Virus record (IMG/VR): IMGVR_UViG_3300005542_000010
Location: 1 to 46,919 of that record
Reading direction: 5' to 3' (one strand)
Source: a virus
DNA: 46,919 bases
The notes below the pieces were generated by a model that was not told the DNA's origin, did no database searches, and saw nothing but the letters and a program-made list of their open reading frames with translations. The position numbers and the translations under genes were made by a program. This document shows positions 20,742-29,573 of this stretch, piece by piece (positions within the stretch are counted from its first letter, which is position 1; every line of letters begins with the position of its first letter).

Positions 20742-21386
20742 ATGCAAGCGCAAGCCGCAGAACGAGTCGCGCCCCTGCTCCGCAAGGATCAGGTGCAGGA
20801 CATGGAGGACGAAAAACTCGCCGCCGAGACGAAGTTGCGCTCGCCCTCATTCCTTGGCGACAAGTACGCAGTCAAGGAGCAACTGCAGGCGCTGGTGCAG
20901 CAACTCGAATCGCAGCGCCCGCGGCCATACACCTCTGCCGAGATCGACGGCGCGGTGAAGCGCGAGGCGCAACTGCGCGCCGAGATCCGCGAAGGGATGC
21001 TGTCTCAGGAAGAGATGCGCAAGTGCCCACCCGGCGCCGTCGACCGGCACCGCGCCTGGGAGAAGCGCAACGTCGGCCGGATCGAGGAATGGCAGAACAT
21101 CCAGCGCCGACTGACGTGCGAATCGGATGATGTGGAATCCGCGTCGATCGAGAACTTCCGTCCGGTGCAGTCCACCATGAACATGCACAACGCGCTGATT
21201 CCCGGCAAGGACTACTACCTGCCGCCGATGGGCGCCGGGCAGCCGGTCATCTTCTCGGCCGCGCAGATCGAGCTGCTGCGGGCGCTGAATCCTGGGCTCG
21301 CCGATACCATCGGCGCTCTCTCGAACGTCGAGCGCGGCCAGGTCAAGGACGTTCTGCAGCAAGCGGAGAAACCGAGCGCAATATGA
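20742..21386 (+). CDS. Helical virion or assembly protein of unknown function
   Basis: This 214-aa, charged helical protein (VKEQLQALVQQLESQRPRPY, VKREAQLRAEIREGMLSQEE) ends in a helix LRALNPGLADTIGALSNVER. Mid-sequence motifs CPPGAVDRHRAWEKRN and NFRPVQSTMNMHNALIPGKD look conserved, but I cannot name a family. It lies between the beta-helix gene and the next small genes with a good ribosome site (GGAGG, eight bases). Confidence 0.6.
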   Translation: MQAQAAERVAPLLRKDQVQDMEDEKLAAETKLRSPSFLGDKYAVKEQLQALVQQLESQRPRPYTSAEIDGAVKREAQLRAEIREGMLSQEEMRKCPPGAVDRHRAWEKRNVGRIEEWQNIQRRLTCESDDVESASIENFRPVQSTMNMHNALIPGKDYYLPPMGAGQPVIFSAAQIELLRALNPGLADTIGALSNVERGQVKDVLQQAEKPSAI

Positions 21387-21589
21387 GCCCAGATAACGTC
21401 TACGTCCTGAAGGGGCTCAGTGCATCGGAGCAGGCGGAATCCTCGTCAGCGAATCCTATGGCATCGGATTTGCAAATGCGGATCCTCATCGAACTCCAAG
21501 TCATTTCGATGCTGCTTGCGGCCAATACCGGGCAACTTTCAGAAGATTTGCGGCAACTGCGGCAGAACGCCGCGGACTCAATAACGTAA
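21383..21589 (+). CDS. Small helical protein of unknown function
   Basis: This 68-aa protein has a Ser-rich start followed by a helix rich in hydrophobic residues (QMRILIELQVISMLLAANTG) and an amphipathic end (SEDLRQLRQN). It may pack as a small coiled coil. ATGA overlap with the previous gene. No family is recognised. Confidence 0.5.
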   Translation: MSPDNVYVLKGLSASEQAESSSANPMASDLQMRILIELQVISMLLAANTGQLSEDLRQLRQNAADSIT

Positions 21590-21601
21590 GGAGAAAGAAT
21601 C

Positions 21602-22207
21602 ATGTTCAATGAAGGCTTGATCGGTCCGCAAAACTCCCCCGGTGACAACCAACCCACTAAGGCCCGCATGGGACGGCAGGGCGAGCAGATGGGATCCGAA
21701 CTGCATCCTCGCTATTACGAAGAAACTTACCGTGGCATCGGCTTCAACTTGCAGACACAGGGCACTGCGACTACGACTACCGCCGCTCTGGCGACGACCT
21801 GGACTGGCTTGGGGTTCGCCAATCCTGCTGGCTCCGGCGTCAACGCCGTGCTGATGAAGGTATCGGCCTGCCAGTTCGCAGTCGGTGCTGCGGCGACCAT
21901 CGGCATCATGGGCGGCTTGGGCACCATCACATCGACCCTGACGCCGCAATCGCGCCTGATCGGCAGCGGTGCGGTATCGAAGATGAACGGCTCGGCCGGA
22001 GCGACCATTTCGACACCGACGCTCATCAGCACATTCGCTTCGGTTGGGTCAGTTGCGACTTCGAGCATCCCGCTGGTGCCTGGCGCGTTCTACGACTTTG
22101 AAGGTTCGATCATCGTGCCGCCCGGATCGTTCATCTGCACCTATACTTCAATCGTGACCACGACATCTCTTCAGTTCGGATTTTTCTGGGTGGAAGTGCC
22201 GGTCTAA
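21602..22207 (+). CDS. Beta-rich virion protein of unknown function
   Basis: This 201-aa, Thr/Gly/Ser/Ala-rich, beta-strand-rich protein of low charge has stretches such as TATTTTAALATTWTGLGFAN and GAFYDFEGSIIVPPGSFICT. The final segment V-P-P-G-S-F-I...F-F-W-V-E is typical of jelly-roll-like virion proteins. AAGGAG sits nine bases before ATG 21602. It is probably a head or tail structural part; the family is not certain. Confidence 0.6.
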   Translation: MFNEGLIGPQNSPGDNQPTKARMGRQGEQMGSELHPRYYEETYRGIGFNLQTQGTATTTTAALATTWTGLGFANPAGSGVNAVLMKVSACQFAVGAAATIGIMGGLGTITSTLTPQSRLIGSGAVSKMNGSAGATISTPTLISTFASVGSVATSSIPLVPGAFYDFEGSIIVPPGSFICTYTSIVTTTSLQFGFFWVEVPV

Positions 22208-22217
22208 GGGGTAAGCC

Positions 22218-22697
22218 GTGTATATCAGTAATATCCCGATTGGATCAGTCGCGTATGCGTCGATAGGCACGAACACGACCGATGTTATCCAGTTGTGGGT
22301 CACGGATATTTTTATACCCTATAGCTTCTCTTGCAGCACCGTCGGATTCCTCCAGGGAGGCACGGCGACCACCGACAACATCCTAGTTGCGATCTACGAT
22401 GGTGGCGGGAAGCTCGTCGCAAACTCTAACCTGGCTGGCGTGGTGCTATCTGGAGCAAACACTTTTCAAGAGCAGGCGCTGTTAGCTCCCATACAACTCA
22501 ATGGGCCATCGTATTATTTCGTCGCGCTACAGGGCAATGGCACGACGGCCGGTGCGATCCAGACGATTCCGACGGCTACGTTCGTTGGAGTGCGGGCAGG
22601 TTCGGTGACGGCAGGATCGTTCGGAACAATTCCAAGCACCATCACGCCGCCGACGACGTTCACCGCAGGCAAAGGGCCGATTGTGTATCTGAGGTAG
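22218..22697 (+). CDS. Small beta-rich virion protein
   Basis: This 159-aa protein starts MYISNIPIGSVAYASIGTNT at GTG 22218. It is beta-rich (VGFLQGGTATTDNILVAIYD, NGPSYYFVALQGNGTTAG), similar in composition to the previous product and likely a virion surface or fibre-related part. AAGGGGT precedes the GTG. No named family. A 71-base gap with a hairpin follows. Confidence 0.55.
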   Translation: MYISNIPIGSVAYASIGTNTTDVIQLWVTDIFIPYSFSCSTVGFLQGGTATTDNILVAIYDGGGKLVANSNLAGVVLSGANTFQEQALLAPIQLNGPSYYFVALQGNGTTAGAIQTIPTATFVGVRAGSVTAGSFGTIPSTITPPTTFTAGKGPIVYLR

Positions 22698-22719
22698 GGC
22701 GCAGGATTACGAATTCCGC

Positions 22720-22747
22720 GGGCTCGCGGTCGCAAGGCCCCGAGCCC
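22720..22747. other. Hairpin in the gap before the connector gene
   Basis: GGGCTCG (22720-22726) pairs with CGAGCCC (22741-22747) around a 14-base loop. A short gtatttta run follows a few bases later. It could weakly attenuate transcription between structural genes, but it is not a typical strong terminator. Confidence 0.35.
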
Positions 22748-22768
22748 GAAGTATTTTAGGAGAAGCGA

Positions 22769-23770
22769 GTGAGCAGCACCGGGCAGGTCCAGACCTACGT
22801 TGACCTCTACACCGACCTGCAGAATCGCGTTCGCGTGCAGACTGGGGTGACGGCTACCCAGACGCAGGCGCAGCGATACATCAACATCGCGCTGCAGGAC
22901 ATGCACCTCGGGTTCGACTATCGCTTCCCGTGGGCTGAACGTTCGGCATTCCTGACAACGCAGGCGCAATATGTGATAGGAACCTGCACGGCTACTCAGG
23001 GTTCTACCGCGCTCAGCGGTCAGGGCACCGCATGGAACACGGCCAACTCATTCAGCGTGACTAACATGCGGGTGAACGGCAAGGTGCGCGTCGCCGGCAG
23101 CCTGTCGCCCTATACGATCCAGACGGTTTCAAGTGACACCGCCGCGGTGCTGACGGCACCCTTCGCCGAAGCCACGCAGACGGCTTCCACCTACGTCTAT
23201 TACGAGAACGAATATGCGCTGGCGGCTGACTTCCTGCGTCCGGTAGACCTGCAGCAGTTCTCCTACCAAATCCCGATTGACCTCATCAGCCGCAACGAAT
23301 TCCGGCGTCGCTACCCGACGAACTCTGTGCCTGGCGTACCGACCGTCGCCTGCATCATCGACCTGTCGCCAAGCGGAAACACGACCGCCGTGCGCCATGT
23401 GCGCTTCGAACGGCCGCCGTCGATTGCGATGAACATTCCATACGCCTATATCACCTCCAATCTGGTGACGACTTCAGCAGGCGTTGCACAGGCGCAGTTC
23501 GTGAACGATACGGACGAACCCGTGGTGCCGCTTCGCTATCGGCACGCGCTTATTTTCCACGCCCTCTACGCTTGGTATCGGGACAAGAAAGACGACACGC
23601 GCTCGCAGGAAGCGAAGGCCGAATACACCGACATAATGATGCGGATCGCCTCGGACGTGGAAGTGGGCGGCGTGCGTCCGCAGATCCGGCCGCGCATCTC
23701 AAGTTATGCCGTATCGGCCCGCAGGCCCTGGCGCGGCGGCTACGGCAGCGGCTACGGGAGGTCCAGTTGA
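22769..23770 (+). CDS. Putative head-tail adaptor / connector protein
   Basis: This 333-aa protein has an N-terminal helical part with TYVDLYTDLQNRVRVQTGVT and QAQRYINIALQDMHLGFDY, the pattern of phage adaptor proteins that sit under the portal. A beta insertion follows (GSTALSGQGTAWNTANSFSV, then MRVNGKVRVAGS). The C-terminal helical part is HALIFHALYAWYRDKKDDTR with SQEAKAEYTDIMMRIASDVE. The C-terminus is Gly/Arg-rich. GTG 22769 has AGGAG seven bases upstream. The call rests on the helical pattern and position. Confidence 0.7.
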   Translation: MSSTGQVQTYVDLYTDLQNRVRVQTGVTATQTQAQRYINIALQDMHLGFDYRFPWAERSAFLTTQAQYVIGTCTATQGSTALSGQGTAWNTANSFSVTNMRVNGKVRVAGSLSPYTIQTVSSDTAAVLTAPFAEATQTASTYVYYENEYALAADFLRPVDLQQFSYQIPIDLISRNEFRRRYPTNSVPGVPTVACIIDLSPSGNTTAVRHVRFERPPSIAMNIPYAYITSNLVTTSAGVAQAQFVNDTDEPVVPLRYRHALIFHALYAWYRDKKDDTRSQEAKAEYTDIMMRIASDVEVGGVRPQIRPRISSYAVSARRPWRGGYGSGYGRSS

Positions 23771-24138
23771 GATCGCGCGGCATCGACCGGCAGAACGAGT
23801 CGCCCATCCTGCGCGACCTCACAAGGGGGTCAGGAGGATACGGCAGCGGCTGGTTCGACATGCAGGGCGCCGATACTGCCACGCTGACCTACATCGCCGC
23901 CACTGGCACGGCGCAGGCCGGGGGTGCCAGCACCATCACGCTCGCCTCCGGGTCATCCGCCACGGACGGCTTCTACGCAGGCATGAGCATTCAACTGACC
24001 GGCGGCACAGGCTCCGGGGACGATACGAAGCAGATTTCATCCTACGTCGGCTCGACGAAGGTTGCGACGATCTATGGCGCATGGCTGACGGTGCCTGATT
24101 CGACCAGCACCTACAAGATCGTGAACCGGGGCTACTGA
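23767..24138 (+). CDS. Small tail or head-tail joining protein
   Basis: This 123-aa protein starts at TTG 23767, overlapping the previous stop by 4 bases, with GGGAGG five bases before it; no ATG fits as well. The sequence begins MRSRGIDRQNESPILRDLTR, then a beta module (STITLASGSSATDGFYAGMS, TGSGDDTKQISSYVGSTK, TYKIVNRGY). Such ASTITL...S...G...I...TGTGAGQ-type modules recur in phage tail and collar proteins. TGATG couples it to the next gene. Confidence 0.6.
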   Translation: MRSRGIDRQNESPILRDLTRGSGGYGSGWFDMQGADTATLTYIAATGTAQAGGASTITLASGSSATDGFYAGMSIQLTGGTGSGDDTKQISSYVGSTKVATIYGAWLTVPDSTSTYKIVNRGY

Positions 24139-25766
24139 TGCCTGCCGCTAAAACGACGGTAATCCGGCATTTGTTCAGCGGCGGCTGGGCGACCGACTAC
24201 GGCCCGACTGTCGACATCTCGCCTGACTACTCCGGCAAAGTCGGCGGCGTCACGGGGCGCGTGCTGATCCCGTTCCTGGTCGATGCCGAGAATATCCTAT
24301 TCGAGCTCGATGGTGGACCGCACAAGATCGGCGGCACGACGAAGATCAACTCGTCCGCCGTCGCAAGCGGCGCGCCGATCACGGGCTGCTACGACTACTG
24401 GAAGCAAGGGACGGCCGGAGCACCTTCGCGCAACCGGATCCTGCACGCGGGCACCGTCGCCATGCACGACAATAACGATGGCACCTTCGTCAACCTCATC
24501 ACGGGGCTCACCGCGAACGCTAATCCGGCCTATTCGACTTTCGATGATTTGCTCATCATCTCGGATGATTCCGGCGTAGACGTGCCCTACCAATGGGACC
24601 AGACGACCTCGCAGCCGCTGATCGGCTCGCCGCCGACCTTCGCCTTCTCCTGCACGCATAAGAATCGCACATGGGTTGCGGGCGATGTTACGCATCCGTC
24701 GCGGCTCTACTACTCCGGCAACGTCGACCCGACGGATTGGAGCGGGCCGACCTCCGGCTCAATCGACGTGGACATCAACGACGGCGACCAGATTACCGGG
24801 ATTGCGAGTTACCTGAACTCGCTGTGGGTATTCAAGGGGCCGAACAAGGGCTCGATCCACCAGATCACCGGCAGCTCGCCAACGGGTTCGGACGGCTTTG
24901 CGATGGTCAATTTCGTGGTGGGCCTGGGTGCCTGCTGGCACAACGCGATCTGCGCCTTCTCGGACGATCTTTTCTTCGTGAGCCAGTTCGGCTCTCTGCA
25001 CAGCCTCTCAGCCACGCAAGCCTACGGCAATTTCGAGGAAGCATCGCTCTCGCGGCCGATCAACATCAACTGGATTCGTGCGAACTTGAATTACAGCCGG
25101 CTGCGGCAAATCTGGCTGATTCCTGACCCATTGCGCGGCGTCATCTACTACACGGCCTCATGGAACGGCAGCACGACCAACAACACGGTACTGGCGATGG
25201 ATCTTCGCAACGCGCCGTCCATCGTCGCTTGGTCGAAGATCGCCGCCTACAGCGCGGCGAGCCTCGGGCTATTCGTGGACACGAACGGCGTGCGCCGCGT
25301 GGTCGGTGGCGGCAACGACGGCTTCCTGCGCTCGCTCAATGTATCTGATCGCTCCATCGACACGACGACCGGCATCGCCTACAAACTGACAACGCCGACG
25401 CTGAACTACGGCAATCCGATGCTTCTCAAGACGCTTGAGGGCGCCTCGGTCGGCATTGCGCCAAAGAATAACGGCACGGAAACCTTCGGCTGGTCGCGCG
25501 ACAACAACGCGCAGCAGACGTACACCTTCACGCAAGGTGGCGCGGACGTGCTAGGACCGGCTAACGCGCATCAGTTCACGCTCGGCACGTCAACCTTGGG
25601 CGGTTCGCAGTTCGTAGACGTATTTATGCAAATGGAAGAAGGCGGCGAATTCCGCGGCATCCAGTACCAGATTACGGACAATGTGAACTATCAGGACTTG
25701 GAAGTTCATAGCATCACAGCGGCGATTTCTGGTGGTGCTATGTCAACCGAATCGGGGAATTTCTAG
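24138..25766 (+). CDS. Large tail/collar protein, probable beta-propeller
   Basis: This 542-aa protein starts MPAAKTTVIRHLFSGGWATD. Repeated blade-like segments follow: NRILHAGTVAMHDNNDGTFV, FDDLLIISDDSGVDVPYQWD, CTHKNRTWVAGDVTHPSRLY, YLNSLWVFKGPNKGSIHQIT, AFSDDLFFVSQFGSLHSLSA, RLRQIWLIPDPLRGVIYYTA. The spacing and aromatic-rich strands suggest a propeller, as in podovirus-type collar or tail proteins. No enzyme motif was seen. It is coupled to both neighbours by one-base overlaps. Confidence 0.7.
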   Translation: MPAAKTTVIRHLFSGGWATDYGPTVDISPDYSGKVGGVTGRVLIPFLVDAENILFELDGGPHKIGGTTKINSSAVASGAPITGCYDYWKQGTAGAPSRNRILHAGTVAMHDNNDGTFVNLITGLTANANPAYSTFDDLLIISDDSGVDVPYQWDQTTSQPLIGSPPTFAFSCTHKNRTWVAGDVTHPSRLYYSGNVDPTDWSGPTSGSIDVDINDGDQITGIASYLNSLWVFKGPNKGSIHQITGSSPTGSDGFAMVNFVVGLGACWHNAICAFSDDLFFVSQFGSLHSLSATQAYGNFEEASLSRPININWIRANLNYSRLRQIWLIPDPLRGVIYYTASWNGSTTNNTVLAMDLRNAPSIVAWSKIAAYSAASLGLFVDTNGVRRVVGGGNDGFLRSLNVSDRSIDTTTGIAYKLTTPTLNYGNPMLLKTLEGASVGIAPKNNGTETFGWSRDNNAQQTYTFTQGGADVLGPANAHQFTLGTSTLGGSQFVDVFMQMEEGGEFRGIQYQITDNVNYQDLEVHSITAAISGGAMSTESGNF

Positions 25767-27190
25767 TGGCCGTCTCGCGCCTGCGCACTTGGTCCGCCGG
25801 CGACATTCTTCTCGCCAGCGATCTCAACGCCGAGTTCAACAACATTCTTACGAATGGAACGGCAGTCGCCTTCCCGCTGACCTCCGCTCAGTCCGCCGGC
25901 GGCTTCGCGTTCTACTTCGACGCAGCCAACACGCAGGCGATCACCTCCGGCGCGAAGGGGCTGCTGCTCTCGATCAATACCGCGCTGAACGATGCGATGA
26001 CCACCGTTGCGTCCACGACGACGCCAGACATCTGGACGACGGTTGGCGGCGTGGTGAATTACACGGGGACGAATACGGCGACCGGATTCGCTTCGGCTCC
26101 GCAGGCTGGCGCGAGGCGCCTACTGGTATGTGCTGGAGCGGCGGTATTCACCGCTGGGGCGAATGTGCTGATTGCAGGCGTAACTAGCGGAAATAATTAC
26201 ACGGCAGCTACCGATGATGTGATCGAAGTGATCGCTCTGACGACGACTCAATTTTTGCTTGAACCTCTTAAATACAACGGTACATCAATCGCTGCTGCGG
26301 TTCTGCAATCATTGGCGACGACAAAAGGCGATACGCTTGTAGCTACTGGGGCGGCAGCATTCGTCAGATTGGGGGTTGGTTCCGACGGTCAATCTCTGGT
26401 AGCAAACAGCAATGTAACCGTTGGAGTGAATTGGGCATCTCCGGTGCTGCGTAGTTATCTAACTGGATGCACATTGTCCACCGCCGGCGGTTCAGGAACG
26501 ATGTCCATCGCGGCGGGGGTCGCGGTGGACTCAACAAATGTCTCGGCGATGGTTCTTGCCGCAATAGCCAAAACGACTTCAGGATGGGCAGTCGGAACAG
26601 CGCAAGGCGGTCTGGATACCGGCTCTATTGCCAACACGACGTGGTATCACTTCTACGTCATTCAGCGCACGGATACGGGGGTGGTGGACGTGCTGTTTTC
26701 TCTCTCCGCGACCAGTCCTACGATGCCGACGAGCTACACGCTAAAGCGGCGCATCGGTTCTGGCCTCACGGACGGCTCCGCGCATTGGACCGCATTCGTG
26801 CAGGACGGGGATCAATTCCAATGGGCGGCGGTTACGCAGGATAACAGCGGAACAAATCCCGGCACCAGCGCACTTAGCGAGACAATGAATGTTCCGACTG
26901 GGGTAAGGGTCGGGGCTATCGTGCAAATGGCGGTGACGACAACCACAGCATTAGGGACGGCTTATGTTGTGTTGTTGAGCGATCTTAGCGCAAGCGATCA
27001 AGCGGCGTCGTCAAACTCCGGGAACATGGTAGTTAATTCAACTACCGGCACAGCCATAGGAATCAGCGAACTTACTATAAAGACGAACACTAACGCGCAA
27101 ATCAGGATGAGATTTTCCTTAAGCGATGCGAACACTAGCTGGAAATTGAATACTAAGGGATGGATTGACCGCCGAGGCCAGGACGCATGA
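25766..27190 (+). CDS. Tail fibre protein
   Basis: This 474-aa protein starts at GTG 25766, sharing its first base with the previous TAG. The N-terminus MAVSRLRTWSAGDILLASDL, then NAEFNNILTNG, is the typical phage-tail attachment segment (W-x-x-G-x-x-L-x-x-x-D-L-N-x-x-F). The rest is beta-rich and Thr/Ser/Ala-rich. A late segment GSLT-like repeat (TSYTLKRRIGSGLTDGSAHW, then FVQDGDQFQWA) resembles fibre modules that display receptor-binding domains. The C-terminus ends SWKLNTKGWIDRRGQDA. It is likely a receptor-binding or fibre protein. Confidence 0.8.
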   Translation: MAVSRLRTWSAGDILLASDLNAEFNNILTNGTAVAFPLTSAQSAGGFAFYFDAANTQAITSGAKGLLLSINTALNDAMTTVASTTTPDIWTTVGGVVNYTGTNTATGFASAPQAGARRLLVCAGAAVFTAGANVLIAGVTSGNNYTAATDDVIEVIALTTTQFLLEPLKYNGTSIAAAVLQSLATTKGDTLVATGAAAFVRLGVGSDGQSLVANSNVTVGVNWASPVLRSYLTGCTLSTAGGSGTMSIAAGVAVDSTNVSAMVLAAIAKTTSGWAVGTAQGGLDTGSIANTTWYHFYVIQRTDTGVVDVLFSLSATSPTMPTSYTLKRRIGSGLTDGSAHWTAFVQDGDQFQWAAVTQDNSGTNPGTSALSETMNVPTGVRVGAIVQMAVTTTTALGTAYVVLLSDLSASDQAASSNSGNMVVNSTTGTAIGISELTIKTNTNAQIRMRFSLSDANTSWKLNTKGWIDRRGQDA

Positions 27191-28101
27191 ACACGCGCAT
27201 TCCTCTGTATGCGCAGTGCTTTGGCGACACACTCATTGCGCCCACGGAATTGCAGATTCCCTGCGGCGCTGGGCCTATACCGATCATTTACGGGTTCGGC
27301 TCGCTCTGGATCGGCTGCACGAACGCACAGACAGTCGAACGTCGAGACCTGAACGGCATATTGCAGGCGACGATTGCGCTTGGCACCGGGCACCTTGCCG
27401 AAGGATTATGCGTTGGCGCGGGAAGCATCTGGATTGCGGACGCACCTGGCGCGCAAGTCCTGCGCGTTGATCCGTCCACGAACGCTGTTATTGCGTCTAT
27501 CCCGGTAGGTGCTGGCCCTCTGCACGTCTGCTTCGACGGCGCGTATATCTGGTCATCCAACAATGGCGCAGGCTCGATTAGCAAGATTGATCCATCGACA
27601 AACACGGTCAGCGGGTCGCTTGGGCCAGTTACTACGCCCTCTTACCGCATGTGCTTCGATGGGACGAATCTGTGGGTAGGCGACTGGACTGGCGACCGTG
27701 TTGCAAGGGTCAATCTCACGACCGGCGCGACAACCTACGTCACCGGAATCAGCGAGCCGTGGGGCATGTGCTTCGATGGCGCGAGCGTTTGGGTATCGTC
27801 CTATGGATCTGGGGCGCTGTATGCCATTGATCCCGTGACCTCTTCCATCATTGCCAGTGTCGCCCTTGAAACCGGCGCGGGGCCACACGAAGTAATCCCG
27901 GTCAAGGATGAGATTTGGGTCGCTAATTCCAGCACGAACCATGTCCAATGCGTCGGCGCTCTGGAATACGCGGTACGCCGCACCTTCAGCACGGCGAGCG
28001 ATCCTGCGGGGTTGTGCGATGACGGTAGCGGAAGCGTTTGGGTGACGGCTGCTTTGGGGAACACGATCATGCGCAGGCAGATCGAGACGCGCTGGACATG
28101 A
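27187..28101 (+). CDS. YVTN/Vgb-like beta-propeller protein
   Basis: This 304-aa protein has at least six repeats of about 42 residues, each with a W-V/I strand and a D-P/L turn: GSIWIADAPGAQVLRVDPST, AYIWSSNNGAGSISKIDPST, TNLWVGDWTGDRVARVNLTT, ASVWVSSYGSGALYAIDPVT, DEIWVANSSTNHVQCVG, GSVWVTAALGNTIMR. This is the pattern of YVTN/virginiamycin B lyase-type propellers. No catalytic His pair of Vgb lyases is evident. There is no signal peptide, and overlap with the tail-fibre gene (ATGA) suggests a virion part, perhaps an adhesin or fibre partner. Enzyme activity is not claimed. Confidence 0.8.
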   Translation: MNTRIPLYAQCFGDTLIAPTELQIPCGAGPIPIIYGFGSLWIGCTNAQTVERRDLNGILQATIALGTGHLAEGLCVGAGSIWIADAPGAQVLRVDPSTNAVIASIPVGAGPLHVCFDGAYIWSSNNGAGSISKIDPSTNTVSGSLGPVTTPSYRMCFDGTNLWVGDWTGDRVARVNLTTGATTYVTGISEPWGMCFDGASVWVSSYGSGALYAIDPVTSSIIASVALETGAGPHEVIPVKDEIWVANSSTNHVQCVGALEYAVRRTFSTASDPAGLCDDGSGSVWVTAALGNTIMRRQIETRWT

Positions 28102-28607
28102 CCGAATCCGCTGCCATCGTAACCACGCACCGCACCCGCGCGCAAGTCATGCGCGACAAGGTGCAGATTCGCTTTGCAACTGAAGCCGATGGAGTAGATA
28201 TTGAGCGGCTGCTGAAGAATAACAACATCGAACTGGGCGGCACGGATTGGACGACCTGCACGCCTCACTGGCTGATCGCCCAGGCCGAGGGGAAAGTTAT
28301 CGGCTGCATCCTCGTCTTGACAGCTAGGCCATTCGGCTTCCTTGAATTCATGTTCGTGGAACCGTCGGCATCGTTCAAGTTGCGCGCCATTGCGATACGC
28401 AAGCTCACTTCGCAAGGAGCGGTGACGCTCGCCACCTACGGATGTTCTTACATGCTCGGATTTGTCGATAAGGCGAACGCAAAATTCGAGGAAGTGCTGA
28501 AGAAAAACGGCATGTCCAGAACCTGTGAAGCGGTTCTCATGCGTAAGCACCTACAACCCTATAAAGAGGCAGTCTCATGGATGGCGGCGGCGGCACGACA
28601 ACAGTAG
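28098..28607 (+). CDS. GNAT-type acetyltransferase-like protein
   Basis: This 169-aa protein starts ATG 28098 (ATGA with the propeller gene). The pattern VQIRFATEADGVDIERLL, then PHWLIAQAEGKVIGCILVLT, FLEFMFVEPSASFKLRAIAI and MLGFVDKANAKFEEVLKKNG follows the beta-alpha order of GNAT N-acetyltransferases (R-x-A-T-x-x-D at the start, a central G-x-I/V-x-G strand). The acetyl-CoA R/Q-x-x-G-x-G/A loop is not clear, so activity is uncertain. Phages often carry such genes among tail genes; the substrate is unknown. Confidence 0.7.
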   Translation: MTESAAIVTTHRTRAQVMRDKVQIRFATEADGVDIERLLKNNNIELGGTDWTTCTPHWLIAQAEGKVIGCILVLTARPFGFLEFMFVEPSASFKLRAIAIRKLTSQGAVTLATYGCSYMLGFVDKANAKFEEVLKKNGMSRTCEAVLMRKHLQPYKEAVSWMAAAARQQ

Positions 28608-29560
28608 CTCCGGCTCCGATGCCGCAGCAGGAACTGGATCTGATAGGGATTCAGACCCAGCTCGCCCAGCAGCAACTGGGAGCCGCGCAGGCTGCGGCAC
28701 CGCTCAATCAGCAACTCATAAATCAGGCGAGCCAGCAGTTGACGAGCCAGAACGCCTATCAAACAGCACTAGATGCCGCGATTAGCCCGCAGCAACAGGC
28801 GCAGGCTGCGGCCACGCAATTCCAGAACGCGGGCACGTTATCGAACGATCAGATTCAACTCGCGCAGATGCAGTTGGCGCAGTTGCAGGCTGGGCCTGGT
28901 GCCACGCCGCAGGAACAGCAGCAGATAGCGCAGGCGACGCAGGCGGCGGAAACGGCCGGTGTAGGCGACATCAACACGCAGACGCAGCAGGGGCTCAACA
29001 TGATCTCCGATCAGTTGGCGAACTCGCGCGGTCTGCGGCTCTCGGACTCGCCCATCGGGAGCGAGGCGGCGCTGCTTGAGCAGCAGCAGGGGAATCAGAT
29101 TTCAAGCCTCGTGAACAACCTAGCCGCTAATCAGGCGAACGCCACGCTGAATTACCCGCTCGCCGTGCAGGGGCTCCAGAGCAGCATCAGTTCAAATCAG
29201 CAGAATTCCAACGCCGCATTCCAGGCGTTTCAGTCCCAGTTGCAGCAGCAGGCGGCGACGAACCGGCTTGCGCTCACCGGGCCTGCGATCACGAGCGGGC
29301 TGGGGCTTGCGTCCGGCAACCCGGCCGGCTCCGCGCTCGGGGCATTTAATAACGGTTCAACCACTACCGCTCCACTCTCGTTGTCCGGCCTCGGCCAGTT
29401 AGGTTCTGGAATCGGCGCAGTAGGGGGATTATTCAGTGGTAGCGGCGCTACCGCTGGCGCTGGTGCTGCGGCTGCTGCCGATGCCGCCGCTGCAGGTGGA
29501 ACGGCCGCCGCTGGCGGGGATGCCTTGGCCGAAATTGGCATGGCCGCTATGATGGCGTAG
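28577..29560 (+). CDS. Gln/Ala-rich internal virion (DNA-ejection) protein candidate
   Basis: This 327-aa protein is dominated by Gln, Ala and Asn in long helices (QELDLIGIQTQLAQQQLGAA, NNLAANQANATLNYPLAVQG). A hydrophobic Gly/Ala-rich C-terminus follows (LGSGIGAVGGLFSGSGATAG, then an alanine run). This composition, and its place before two larger proteins of the same kind, match podovirus-type internal or ejection proteins that cross the host envelope. It overlaps the previous gene by 31 bases; GAGG lies eight bases before the ATG. Confidence 0.7.
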   Translation: MDGGGGTTTVAPAPMPQQELDLIGIQTQLAQQQLGAAQAAAPLNQQLINQASQQLTSQNAYQTALDAAISPQQQAQAAATQFQNAGTLSNDQIQLAQMQLAQLQAGPGATPQEQQQIAQATQAAETAGVGDINTQTQQGLNMISDQLANSRGLRLSDSPIGSEAALLEQQQGNQISSLVNNLAANQANATLNYPLAVQGLQSSISSNQQNSNAAFQAFQSQLQQQAATNRLALTGPAITSGLGLASGNPAGSALGAFNNGSTTTAPLSLSGLGQLGSGIGAVGGLFSGSGATAGAGAAAAADAAAAGGTAAAGGDALAEIGMAAMMA

Positions 29561-29573
29561 ATATAATCAGAAC

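Noticed and set aside
22720-22747. Intrinsic terminator in the middle of the late operon
   Set aside because: The stem has a 14-base loop and no immediate T-run; kept only as a hairpin of unknown role.
29562-29567. A perfect TATAAT between 29560 and 29574
   Set aside because: No -35 at a useful distance and it lies inside a tightly coupled late operon; probably chance.
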